This document shows positions 1-7,865 of a stretch of 20,407 nt of DNA, in pieces. Source of the stretch: Deltaproteobacteria bacterium (lineage in GTDB: Bacteria; Desulfobacterota; Binatia; Binatales; Binataceae); assembly GCA_021780585.1 (NCBI GenBank), contig JAJXYM010000230.1, forward strand, positions 1 to 20,407, given 5' to 3'. Every line of letters starts with the position of its first letter. Position 1 is the stretch's first letter. Made by a program: the position numbers and the translations under genes. The notes beneath the pieces are model-generated. The model had not been told where the DNA came from and ran no database searches. It was given only the letters and a program-made list of their open reading frames with translations.

Positions 1-1048
1 CATGGCCAAACGTATGCGGCGAATTGGTCTTGCCGAAGCCGCGGAAATTGGCGAAGCCGTCGTCGCCCGCGATCACCACGCCCAGCGCGCGATTACATTT
101 GTACTTGAAGATCGGATCGAAGTAGTCGCCCGACCGGACCCGCAGCGCCTCCTTGAGCGTCTCCGATTGCCAGATCGGCTGGCCGCCATCGACGGCGGGA
201 TTACGCATCAATCCCTGATAGAACAGCGCGATATCCGCGGCCGTCGTGATTCCACCGCCGCCCGGCACGCCCGATTCGCGCACTACCGGAGAATTGAAAC
301 CGAGAATCGCCGCCTCGGTCACTTCGGTCTCGGGCGGGACCGGCAAGCCCATCTTTTTGAAATCCTCGGGCGTCAGCGGCTCTCCCACCCATGTCAGATC
401 CGCCACTTGCGCGTGGTCCGCGCGCGGCAATCCGAGGCGCAATCCCGGGATGCCGAGCGGCCCCGCGATTCGCTCGGCGACGAAATCGCGAAAGTCCACC
501 CCCGTGCGCCGTTCGATTATCTCACCGAGCACCCAGAAGCCCGCCGTCGGATGGTAGATGAAGCGCTGGCCGACGGGAAATTCGAGGCGCCACGACTTGA
601 AGCGCTCCAGCCGCTTCTCGCGGCGGTCCCATTCCGGCTGCGGATAGGGCGCATTCGGGAAGCCGCCGGTATGCAACAGCAGTTGCTCGACCGTGATCGC
701 TTCTTTGCCGTTCGTGCCGAATTCCGGAACGATCGCGGCGGCGCGTTCCGACGGATCGAGTTTGCCCTCGCCAATCAGTATCCAGATCGCCGACGAAATG
801 ATCGCCTTGGTGCATGAGAAGATGCAGTAGCGCGTGTCGTCGGTGGCGGGTTTTTCCACGCCGCCCTGGACGGCCCGTCCAAACGCTTTGCGCGCGCCGA
901 TTTTGCCGTTGCGCGCGATCGCGATCTGGCACGACGGCAACAGTCCCTCCGCGACTTCGCGCTCGGCGCGGCGGAACAACTCATCGACCTTCGCGGCGTC
1001 GAGTCCGACTTCGCGGGGATTATCGGCGATCTGATTCGCTGCCGGCAT
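1..1048 (-). CDS. Beta-lactamase-family serine hydrolase (partial, 3' end outside window)
   Basis: The reading frame is open from an ATG at 1048 to the window edge (349 residues seen). A GGAG ribosome site lies just upstream. Residues 78-81 are SCTK, the SxxK nucleophile/lysine motif of class C beta-lactamase-like enzymes. Residues 165-174 (YHPTAGFWVL) fit the YxN-type region of the esterase/penicillin-binding-like branch. A glycine-rich PGGGG stretch at 262-266 is also typical. The sequence stops at TFGH, where the C-terminal HxG/KTG motif would begin, so only a short tail is missing. No signal peptide is seen, so it is probably cytoplasmic. The family (PF00144) contains esterases, peptidases and lactamases, and the substrate cannot be told. 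It sits 49 bp after arnD on the same strand and is probably co-transcribed. Confidence 0.85.
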   Translation of the reverse strand, partial: MPAANQIADNPREVGLDAAKVDELFRRAEREVAEGLLPSCQIAIARNGKIGARKAFGRAVQGGVEKPATDDTRYCIFSCTKAIISSAIWILIGEGKLDPSERAAAIVPEFGTNGKEAITVEQLLLHTGGFPNAPYPQPEWDRREKRLERFKSWRLEFPVGQRFIYHPTAGFWVLGEIIERRTGVDFRDFVAERIAGPLGIPGLRLGLPRADHAQVADLTWVGEPLTPEDFKKMGLPVPPETEVTEAAILGFNSPVVRESGVPGGGGITTAADIALFYQGLMRNPAVDGGQPIWQSETLKEALRVRSGDYFDPIFKYKCNRALGVVIAGDDGFANFRGFGKTNSPHTFGH

Positions 1049-1097
1049 CACGGCTTCTCCTCGAACGGATTTGATTGACTGATAACACGAAAGCGTT

Positions 1098-2027
1098 TCA
1101 GGCGAACAGCGCCGCGGGCGCGCGCGTGATTGCGTCGCCCTGCGCGGAAATCCATCCGGCCCGTCCGGCGAGCGTCGCGCGCCGCACTTCGCATAGCGGC
1201 AGCGCCGCGCGATCGAGTTCCGCCGCGACCTCGCGCAATTGGACGAAACGCGCGCCGCGCGCTTTGAGCGCGCGGACGATCGCGACGAACGTCTCCAGCT
1301 CGCCCATCCCTTCCGTTTCCGCGTGTATCGTATGCACGTTCAGCGCGCCATCGACGAAGCGTTCGAGATAGTGGCGCACGACCGATTCGCGATCGGACAG
1401 ACCCGGAGCCCCGATCACTTCGTCCATGGTCGGCAGCGTGGTCGGAATTTCCGGCGTCGCGAAGACTTCGCTTCCGATCGCGCAGCGATAGGGCGCGCGT
1501 CCGCGCGTGTCGCTGCGATAGTCGAGCTTCATCGCGTCGAGCGCGCGCAATGCCGCCGCCGACGTGCGCCATCCGGGCGCGGCGAAGGCGCGCGCGGATG
1601 CGCCGGTCACCGCGCGAAACGCCTCGAACGCCTCTTCCAGTTCGGCGCGCACTCCCGCCTCGCCGATCGCGTCGAGCCGATCCTGCCAACGCACGTGATC
1701 GTAGCCGTGCACGCCCAGTTCGAAGCCGGCCTGGCCGAGCGCGCGGATCACCTGTGGCCAGGCGAGCGCGATCGGCCGCGCCGGCAGGATCGTGCCCGAC
1801 AGCACCGTGCGCCAGCCGTACATCGAGACCGCTCCCGTGCGGCGCATCTTGGCGAGAAAGCCGGGATTCTTCAGCACGCGCACGATCGCGCGACCGGAAT
1901 TGTCCGGCCCCATCGCGACGTAAAAGCTCGCGGTCACGCCCTCGTCCAGCAGCGCCCGCATCAGCCGCGGCGCGCCCTGGCCGAGTCCCTGATGCGTATC
2001 GACGTCAACCTTCAGCGCGACGCGCAT
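1098..2027 (-). CDS. arnD: ArnD-like 4-deoxy-4-formamido-L-arabinose-phosphoundecaprenol deformylase
   Basis: This is a 309-residue polysaccharide-deacetylase (NodB-fold) protein. It has the metal-site motif VDVDT at 7-11 (Asp8/Asp10) and the second motif HGYDH at 107-111, which supplies the metal-binding histidines. The segments GPDNSGR (40-46) and SMYGW (68-72) are signatures of ArnD rather than of chitin or peptidoglycan deacetylases. In the pathway ArnD removes the formyl group from undecaprenyl-phosphate-L-Ara4FN so that the free amino sugar can be passed to lipid A. The ATG at 2027 has a GGGAGG ribosome site about 7 nt upstream. It starts 22 nt after the stop of the sugar dehydrogenase gene, so the two should be co-expressed. 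Length matches the family (about 300). Confidence 0.92.
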   Translation of the reverse strand: MRVALKVDVDTHQGLGQGAPRLMRALLDEGVTASFYVAMGPDNSGRAIVRVLKNPGFLAKMRRTGAVSMYGWRTVLSGTILPARPIALAWPQVIRALGQAGFELGVHGYDHVRWQDRLDAIGEAGVRAELEEAFEAFRAVTGASARAFAAPGWRTSAAALRALDAMKLDYRSDTRGRAPYRCAIGSEVFATPEIPTTLPTMDEVIGAPGLSDRESVVRHYLERFVDGALNVHTIHAETEGMGELETFVAIVRALKARGARFVQLREVAAELDRAALPLCEVRRATLAGRAGWISAQGDAITRAPAALFA

Positions 2028-2049
2028 CGACGGCCTCCCGAATCCGCGC

Positions 2050-3015
2050 CTACGCGCGCGCCTCGCGCCGGAACCAATCCATCGCGAGCGCCGTGCCCTC
2101 GCGCAGCGAAACCTTCGGCTCGATTCCGAGCAGCGTGCGCATCTTCGTATTGTCCGGCACGCGCCGCGGGATGTCCTCGTAGCTGTTGCCGTAAACCGCT
2201 TCCTGGGTGACGAATTTGATCTTCGAGGTGGTCGGCCCGTACAGCTCGAGCATCAGATGGGCGAATTCCAGGACCGAGGTTTCAACGTCGACGCCGATAT
2301 TGATCGCGTGGCCGTCGGCTGCCGGATTGAGCCCCGCCGCGACCGTCGCCGCCACCGCGTCGGTGACGTAGGTGAAGCAGCGGGTCTGCGCGCCGTCGCC
2401 GATCACGGTCAGGTCCGCGCCGCGCAGCAACTGCCCCATGAAGATCGTGAACAGCCGTCCGACGTCCACGCGGTCCAGCCGCGGTCCGTATACGTTGAAG
2501 AACCGCACCACCGTCACCGGCATCCCGAGCTTGTGATAGGCGAAGCAGAAATGCTCGCCCACCGCCTTCGAAGTCGAGTAGCACCAGCGATCGATCGTGG
2601 TCGCGCCGAGCACGCGATCGTCGTCCTCGCGCCACGGCACCTTCGGATTGCGGCCGTATACTTCCGAAGTGGAGCTGAACACCACTTTCTTGCCGTACTT
2701 GTAGGCCGCCTTGAGGACGTTCTGCGTGCCGTTGACGTTGACGTTCAGCGTTTCGTAGGGATCGGCGACGTAGTGCTCGACCCCGACCACCGCCGCAAGG
2801 TGATAGATCAGGTCGCATTTGGCGACCAGACTGTCGATCAATTCGAGATTGAAAATCGAATCGTGAACGTAATGGAAGCGCGGATCGTTCAGCAGATGGC
2901 GCACCTTGGCGATCGCTCCCGTATCGAGCACGAAGACCTCGTCGCCGCGCGCGATAAACGCGTCCGTCAGATGCGACCCCAGGAAGCCCGCGCCGCCGGT
3001 GATTAGTATCCGCAT
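2050..3015 (-). CDS. ArnA C-terminal-type NAD-dependent UDP-glucuronate dehydrogenase/decarboxylase (stand-alone)
   Basis: This is a 321-residue extended short-chain dehydrogenase. It has the Rossmann motif GGAGFLG at 7-13, TSE at 116-118 and YSTSK at 146-150 (catalytic Tyr146/Lys150). From memory of E. coli ArnA, Ser433, Glu434 and Arg619 are needed for oxidative decarboxylation of UDP-glucuronate. Here Ser117, Glu118 and Arg285 (in DIPRR) sit at the matching places. The expected product is the UDP-4-keto-pentose, the first step of L-Ara4N synthesis. I start at the ATG at 3015, which has GGAGGA 4 nt upstream. A longer in-frame start at 3069 would overlap the previous gene and has no such site. 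It follows the formyltransferase gene by 11 nt. A related epimerase or UDP-xylose synthase role is possible; the operon context argues for Arn. Confidence 0.8.
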   Translation of the reverse strand: MRILITGGAGFLGSHLTDAFIARGDEVFVLDTGAIAKVRHLLNDPRFHYVHDSIFNLELIDSLVAKCDLIYHLAAVVGVEHYVADPYETLNVNVNGTQNVLKAAYKYGKKVVFSSTSEVYGRNPKVPWREDDDRVLGATTIDRWCYSTSKAVGEHFCFAYHKLGMPVTVVRFFNVYGPRLDRVDVGRLFTIFMGQLLRGADLTVIGDGAQTRCFTYVTDAVAATVAAGLNPAADGHAINIGVDVETSVLEFAHLMLELYGPTTSKIKFVTQEAVYGNSYEDIPRRVPDNTKMRTLLGIEPKVSLREGTALAMDWFRREARA

Positions 3016-3026
3016 GATTCCTCCGC

Positions 3027-4001
3027 TTACTCCATCCGGACGGCGCGCGGATCGTCCGCGCCCGCGCACAGCGCGCCCGCGTCGCCTTCTTCGCCGCCTT
3101 CGAATTGTACCCTTGAAACGATTACGCTGCCCGTTCCGGCGGCGACTTCGATCGCGCCGTCCGGTCGATTCCCAAGCACCGTTCCGGACGCTCCGCGCAC
3201 TCCATCCTCATGCGCGATCGCGGCGCGCCAGATATACAGTTTGCGCCCGCCGATCGCGCAGAACGCGCCGGGGTAGGGATGCGTCACGGCGCGAATGAGA
3301 TTGAAGATGCGCCGCGCCGGCCAGCGCCAATCGATCCGTCCGTCCGCGGGCCGCCGCCGGCCGAAGTAACTCCCTTCGGCCGGATTCTGCGCACGGCGCG
3401 GCGCGCGCCCGGCGACGATCAACGGATGGAACTCGCGCAGCAGCGCGGCGCCGATCGGCACGATTTTGCGATAGAGCGTCAGCGCGGTGTCGTCGTCCGT
3501 TATTGCGACCGCGCGCTGCGCGACGATGTCGCCCGCGTCCGCCCGCGCGACCATATGATGCAGCGTCGCGCCCGCTTCGCGTTCGCCGTTGACGATCATC
3601 CAGTTGACGGGCGCCCGTCCGCGATACTTCGGCAGCATCGAGCCGTGCAGATTGTACGCGCCCAGCGGCGCCGTCCGCAGCACGGCCTCATCGATCAGAT
3701 TGCGATAGTAAAATGAATAAATCACCGCCGGCGCGAGCGCGGCGATATGCGCCCTCTCGGCGGCGTCGAGCCGCTCGGGCGTTCGCGTCTCGATTCCGTG
3801 CGCTTGCGCCAGCTCCGCGCACGAACGCCACCAGAGCTCCTCGCCGGGGGCGTCGCGATGCGTATACAGGGCCGCGATCGGCGCGTCCAGCGCGATCAAT
3901 TCCGCCATGCACGCGTAGCCCATCTCGTGATAGGCGAAGAGTACGCAGCGCGCCCGGCGGATCGCCGCCGCGGCTTTCTCGGGGAGTTCCGTCAGCGTCA
4001 T
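3027..4001 (-). CDS. ArnA N-terminal-type UDP-L-Ara4N formyltransferase (stand-alone)
   Basis: This 324-residue protein resembles the N-terminal, 10-formyl-tetrahydrofolate-dependent domain of ArnA from end to end. It has FAYHEMG (22-28), SFYYRNLI (96-103), NLHGSMLPKYRGRAPVNW (117-134) and ADAGDIVAQ (154-162). Asn117, His119 and Asp155 correspond to the catalytic triad of formyltransferases (Asn102/His104/Asp140 in E. coli ArnA). It should formylate UDP-L-Ara4N, the form that ArnC accepts. The C-terminal third (from about 212, FGRRRPADG) matches the OB-like subdomain. No dehydrogenase domain is fused: that activity is the next gene. The start codon overlaps the arnC stop (ATGA), so translation is coupled. 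About 15 extra N-terminal residues precede the conserved core. Confidence 0.9.
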   Translation of the reverse strand: MTLTELPEKAAAAIRRARCVLFAYHEMGYACMAELIALDAPIAALYTHRDAPGEELWWRSCAELAQAHGIETRTPERLDAAERAHIAALAPAVIYSFYYRNLIDEAVLRTAPLGAYNLHGSMLPKYRGRAPVNWMIVNGEREAGATLHHMVARADAGDIVAQRAVAITDDDTALTLYRKIVPIGAALLREFHPLIVAGRAPRRAQNPAEGSYFGRRRPADGRIDWRWPARRIFNLIRAVTHPYPGAFCAIGGRKLYIWRAAIAHEDGVRGASGTVLGNRPDGAIEVAAGTGSVIVSRVQFEGGEEGDAGALCAGADDPRAVRME

Positions 4002-5011
4002 CCGGGCCGGCGCGGCGGGGCGGGTTCCTCATTTTCCCCGCGATGGACCGCGCGCACGATATAGGTCGGCCGCCGCCGCACTTCGATATAAATCCGGCCG
4101 ACGTACTCGCCGATTAGTCCGAGCGCCAGAAACACCAGGCCGACGAAGAAAAACAGCACCGCGAACAGCGTCCACAGCGCGCCTTCCTGCTGCGGCCCGT
4201 AAATCACCCGATGGGCCATCAGGAGCGCCGCGAAAATCGCGTCAAGCAAAAAGATGCCCATGCCGGTCAGGCTGAGCGCCCGCATCGGCAACAACGAAAA
4301 GCCGGTGATCAGGTTGAGGCTCAGATGAGCCAGGCTGAACAGATTGTACTTCGATTCGCCCGCCGCGCGCTCCGCGTGCTCGACCGGAATTTCCGCGACG
4401 CGCTTGGCGAAGGTGTTGGCCAGCGCCGGCACGAACGCCGCCTTCTCGTCGCATTCCACCACCGTGTCGACGATATGGCGTCGATACGCCCGCAGCATGC
4501 AGCCGTAGTCATGCATCGGCACGCCGACGATCGCCGAGGTGACGCGATTATGCAGTCGCGACGCGAGCCGCCGGTAAGTCCGGTCCTGCCGCTCCTCGCG
4601 CCATCCGCCGACCACGTCGTTGCCCGCGTCGATCGCGGCCACCAGCTTCGGAATCTCCTCGGGCGGATTCTGCAAATCGGCGTCGAGCGTCACCACGATC
4701 TCGCCCGAACAATTGCGAAAGCCCGCGAGCAGCGCCGAATGCTGGCCGAAGTTGCGCGCCAGTTCGACCACGCGCACGCGCGCGTCGGCCGCCGCGAAAC
4801 CGCGCAAAATAGCCAGCGAATCATCCGCCGATCCATCGTCCACGAAGACCGTCTCGCACGGCCGGCCGAGTCCCGTCATCACCGGTTCGAGCCGCGACCA
4901 CAACGCGCGCAGATTCGCCGCTTCGTTGTAAACCGGGACCACGATCGAAACCGCCGGGGCCGGATGCGCGGCGACATCGCTCAAACGGGAAATTTTCCCT
5001 GCTACGCTCAA
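3998..5011 (-). CDS. arnC: ArnC-like undecaprenyl-phosphate 4-deoxy-4-formamido-L-arabinose transferase
   Basis: This is a 337-residue GT2-family membrane glycosyltransferase. The GT-A core begins at VSIVVPVYNE (21-30), with DDGS at 58-61 and the metal-binding DAD at 110-112 in LDADLQNPPEE. Two hydrophobic segments near 242-275 and 280-305 anchor the C-terminus, as in ArnC and other polyprenyl-phosphate transferases. DYGCMLRAYRR and ESKYNLFSL are typical of ArnC. It should transfer L-Ara4FN from UDP to undecaprenyl phosphate at the inner face of the membrane. The start is a TTG at 5011 with AAGGA about 4 nt upstream; no ATG fits. It is the first gene of the minus-strand unit and overlaps the formyltransferase by 4 bp. 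DpmI/GtrB-like transferases are the main alternative, but the neighbours support ArnC. Confidence 0.88.
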   Translation of the reverse strand: MSVAGKISRLSDVAAHPAPAVSIVVPVYNEAANLRALWSRLEPVMTGLGRPCETVFVDDGSADDSLAILRGFAAADARVRVVELARNFGQHSALLAGFRNCSGEIVVTLDADLQNPPEEIPKLVAAIDAGNDVVGGWREERQDRTYRRLASRLHNRVTSAIVGVPMHDYGCMLRAYRRHIVDTVVECDEKAAFVPALANTFAKRVAEIPVEHAERAAGESKYNLFSLAHLSLNLITGFSLLPMRALSLTGMGIFLLDAIFAALLMAHRVIYGPQQEGALWTLFAVLFFFVGLVFLALGLIGEYVGRIYIEVRRRPTYIVRAVHRGENEEPAPPRRPG

Positions 5012-5042
5012 TTAGTCCTTCACCGAATCGCGCGAACCATTC

Positions 5043-5071
5043 ATTTTGGCGCGCCTCAGGCGTCCGCACAA
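5043..5071 (-). promoter_or_regulatory. Candidate sigma70-type promoter for the arn operon
   Basis: Read on the minus strand, TTGTGC (5071-5066) and CAAAAT (5048-5043) are separated by exactly 17 bp, about 30 nt before the arnC start codon. Matches to consensus are only 3/6 and 4/6, so this rests mainly on spacing and place in the divergent arnC-arnT gap. No PmrA- or PhoP-type direct repeat was recognised. Confidence 0.25.
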
Positions 5072-5188
5072 CCGGCGCCCGGGATTCGTGTATATTCTGA
5101 CAAACCGCCGCGCCCGGCTAAAGATTGCGCCGCCGAATCGTCGCGGCCGGTTGACGACGCGCCATCGCGCTTGGAAACTTTCCCGTCA

Positions 5189-6985
5189 GTGAGCCGCACC
5201 AACCGCGCCCGCCTTGCCGCCGGATGCCTCCTTGGCGCCGCGATTATCTTTTTCGCCGGACTCGGCCGCCCGCCGCTTTTCGAACCCGACGAGGGCCGCT
5301 ACGCGGAGGTCGCGCGCGAGATGCTGCTGCGGAGCGATTTGGTCACGCCGCGCAATGACTTCGTGCGTTATTTCGAAAAGCCGCCGCTGGTCTACTGGAC
5401 CACCGCCGCGGCGCTCCGGGTATGCGGCCACAACGAGTTCGCCGTGCGTATGCAGGCGGCGCTGTTCAGCGCCGGCGAAGTCGCCATCACGGCGGACCTC
5501 GGCGCCGCGATGTTCGGTCTGACGGCCGGCCTCCTCGGCGGGCTCGCGCTTGCCTTGAGCCCGCTATTCTTTGCCTTTGCCCGCTTCGCCACTCCCGATC
5601 CGGCGCTGGCGTTCTTTATCACGGCGGGACTCGCATCGTTCTGGTACGCCGCCCGCTCTCCCGGCTTCGCCGCGCGCCGCGCCCGGCTCCTGATGCTTGC
5701 GGCGGCGGCGATGCTCGCGCTCGGCACGCTGGCGAAAGGTCCGGTCGCGCTCGCGCTGGCAGGGGCGATCGCGCTCGCGTGGCTGATCGCGCAACGCCGC
5801 GCGCGTGACGCGATTCGTCTGCCGTGGCTCGGATGCGTCGCCGTCTATCTGGCGATCGCCGCGCCGTGGTTTGCCTTGGCGGCGTATCGCAATCCCGGCT
5901 TTCTCGAATTCTTCTTCGTCCACGAGCATCTCCATCGCTACCTCGCCAACAACGAGCATCAATGGGGACCCTGGTTCTTCATCCCGGTCGTAATCGGCGG
6001 CGCCTGGCCGTGGATCTTCTTCGCGCCGATCGGAATTGTCGCGATGCGTGAACTCGACGCGGGCGCCGCATCGGCGGCCGATACGTCGGCGGACGCGCAT
6101 GCGGACGTTGCCGGCGGACGGCCCCAGCTTCGAGCGGCGATCCTCTACCTGGAGCTTTGGTTCGCAATCATCTTCATCTTCTTTTCGATCCCCAGCTCCA
6201 AGCTCGGCGAATATATTCTGCCCGCGATGCCGCCGCTGGCGATCCTGTGCGGCCTCGGTCTTGAACGTTTCGCGCGGATGCCGCGCTGGCGCGCCAGGCG
6301 CATCGCCGCCGCCTTTGCGCTGATCAATCTCGCCTTGGTCGTCGCCGTGACCGTCGCCGCATACGCGATTCGCGCGCCCGTTGTCGCGACGCTCAGGCGC
6401 GACGCACTCGCCGCCGCCGCGGCGCTTGCGAGCGGCGCGCTCGCCGCGTTCGTGATCACCGGGCGCCGCCGCGATCGGCCCGCCGCATGGACCCTGGCGG
6501 CGCCGCTCGCGATCGGAGCGATCGTCGCGCTGGGCGCGCTGGCGAAGGCTCGTGAGGACGCGGCGCCGTTTACCTCTTACCGCGGTATCTCGCGGGTCAT
6601 TTCGCCGTATCTTGGCGTCGGATGCGTACTCGCATCGTATCATCATCAGATCCAGGCATTGCCCTTCTATACCGGCGTGCGCGAAGTTCTGGTCGGCTAT
6701 CGCGGCGAACTGGCGCCGTTCGGCGATAGTCCCGACGCGGCGCCGATCTTCCTCGCCACCGATCCGCGGCTGGCGCAGGTATGGCGCGCCCGATCCTGCG
6801 TGATCGTAATCGCGAATCGCGCTGACGTTCCCCATTTGCGCAACTTGCTCATGCCCGCACCGTCGATAATTGGCTGCGAAGGGAAGAAGATCGCCCTGTT
6901 CAACCGACCTGTCCGATGGTTTCCGGCGCCGCCGCCGGCCTGCGCGGGAGAATTCGCCACGTCCGACGGAAATCCCGCGAAATAA
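5189..6985 (+). CDS. arnT: ArnT-like lipid A L-Ara4N transferase (PMT-family integral membrane glycosyltransferase)
   Basis: This is a 598-residue polytopic membrane protein of the PMT_2/GT83 type. Just after the first membrane helix is LFEPDEGRYAEVAREML (30-46), which carries the Asp34-Glu35 pair of the first periplasmic loop. YFEKPPLVYW (61-70) is the other ArnT signature. Many Ala/Leu-rich helices follow, then a C-terminal soluble domain from about 460. ArnT moves L-Ara4N from undecaprenyl phosphate to lipid A phosphates on the periplasmic side, which lowers negative charge and polymyxin binding. I choose the GTG at 5189, where similarity begins. The frame is open much further upstream, but that part lies antisense to arnC and looks non-coding. 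The ribosome site is weak. The gene diverges from the arnC unit. E. coli ArnT is about 550 residues, so this one is slightly long. Confidence 0.88.
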   Translation: MSRTNRARLAAGCLLGAAIIFFAGLGRPPLFEPDEGRYAEVAREMLLRSDLVTPRNDFVRYFEKPPLVYWTTAAALRVCGHNEFAVRMQAALFSAGEVAITADLGAAMFGLTAGLLGGLALALSPLFFAFARFATPDPALAFFITAGLASFWYAARSPGFAARRARLLMLAAAAMLALGTLAKGPVALALAGAIALAWLIAQRRARDAIRLPWLGCVAVYLAIAAPWFALAAYRNPGFLEFFFVHEHLHRYLANNEHQWGPWFFIPVVIGGAWPWIFFAPIGIVAMRELDAGAASAADTSADAHADVAGGRPQLRAAILYLELWFAIIFIFFSIPSSKLGEYILPAMPPLAILCGLGLERFARMPRWRARRIAAAFALINLALVVAVTVAAYAIRAPVVATLRRDALAAAAALASGALAAFVITGRRRDRPAAWTLAAPLAIGAIVALGALAKAREDAAPFTSYRGISRVISPYLGVGCVLASYHHQIQALPFYTGVREVLVGYRGELAPFGDSPDAAPIFLATDPRLAQVWRARSCVIVIANRADVPHLRNLLMPAPSIIGCEGKKIALFNRPVRWFPAPPPACAGEFATSDGNPAK

Positions 6986-6988
6986 CGG

Positions 6989-7026
6989 CTACCGCCGCGA
7001 AAAGATCTATGGTTTTATCGCGGTAG
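6989..7026 (+). other. Imperfect inverted repeat after arnT
   Basis: CTACCG-CCG-CGA (6989-7000) pairs with TCG-CGGTAG (7018-7026): nine pairs with a 3-nt bulge around a 17-nt A/T-rich loop. It begins 4 nt after the arnT stop. No U-run follows, so it is at best a weak terminator or a 3'-end stabiliser. Confidence 0.3.
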
Positions 7027-7094
7027 CTGCTAAAAAATGTGCGACGGACCAGAATAATCGCTCGAATAACGTTGAGAGGCGCGCAGAGCATCCG

Positions 7095-7790
7095 GTGAGC
7101 GACAAAGACGCACCAGCGGCGGATGAGTCTCAATCTCCAACCGACTCCTCGCCAAGTCCGAATCCCCCCGAAAGTGGCGGCGAATCGTCCGCCGCGCCTG
7201 CGAAGTCCGAAACGCCGCCCGCCGGCGAACGAGCCAAACCCGGCGCGACGCCGAATCGTTCCGCGGCCGCCGCCAAAACCGCCGAACCGACGTTGGGCGC
7301 GGATTTTTCAGCGGCTCGCGAGCGTCGTGGCCGGTCGCGCGAAGACGTCGCCCGCGAAACCCGCATCCCCGCGCATTACGTCCGCATGATCGAAAGCGAC
7401 GACTATTCGATGATCGCGGACCAGCTCTATATGCTGCCGTTTGTGCGCCGCTATGCGGCCTATCTGGCGATCGATCAGGACGAGGCGGCGATGCGCTTCG
7501 TGCGCGAAGTGCAACGCGCCGATAGTAATCCCGCGCCGCGCCTCGACCATCCGCTCGACGTGGTGGCGCCCAAACGCTCCCGCCGCTCGGGTGCGATTGT
7601 CGTGATTGCGATCGTCGTAATCCTTGCCGGGCTTTATTTTTATGTGTCGCCGCGCCAGCGCCAAGCCGCCGATTCCGTCAATCCCGCGTTAGCGGGCGGG
7701 ACGCCGGTGTCGCCGCAGGCGTCGTCGGCGCAACCGCCGCCGCCCGGCTACGCGTCGCCGCCAGCGGCCGGAAGTCCCAACGCTCAATAG
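7095..7790 (+). CDS. RodZ-like membrane protein: cytoplasmic HTH, one TM, short Pro/Ala-rich tail
   Basis: This is a 231-residue protein. Residues 1-66 are a low-complexity Ser/Pro/Ala-rich stretch. An HTH_25/XRE-like domain runs from about 68 to 140 (LGADFSAARERRGRSREDVA onward, then IPAHYVRMIE and YMLPFVRRYAAYL). This is the domain by which RodZ binds MreB. One transmembrane helix follows at about 166-183 after an RSRR basic stretch. Only about 48 residues remain outside, rich in Pro, Ala and Ser. The folded beta-domain (DUF4115) that ends many RodZ proteins is missing. GTG at 7095 is chosen because the upstream frame overlaps arnT and shows no similarity; no strong ribosome site was seen. 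It may link cell-shape machinery to the membrane or act as a membrane regulator. The HTH-TM layout is clear, the role is not. Confidence 0.75.
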   Translation: MSDKDAPAADESQSPTDSSPSPNPPESGGESSAAPAKSETPPAGERAKPGATPNRSAAAAKTAEPTLGADFSAARERRGRSREDVARETRIPAHYVRMIESDDYSMIADQLYMLPFVRRYAAYLAIDQDEAAMRFVREVQRADSNPAPRLDHPLDVVAPKRSRRSGAIVVIAIVVILAGLYFYVSPRQRQAADSVNPALAGGTPVSPQASSAQPPPPGYASPPAAGSPNAQ

Positions 7791-7865
7791 TGCGGCGTCG
7801 TCCATCTGTGGGCGATGCTTATCTTACGCGCCTCGGCGATGGAGGACGATCCGCGTCAGCCAGAG

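Noticed and set aside
2..817. 271-codon plus-strand frame over the serine hydrolase
   Set aside because: The minus strand encodes a recognisable SxxK hydrolase with a good ribosome site; the plus frame is its shadow.
4211..5188. 326-codon upstream extension of the arnT frame
   Set aside because: It is antisense to arnC with no similarity to glycosyltransferases. ArnT similarity begins at the GTG at 5189.
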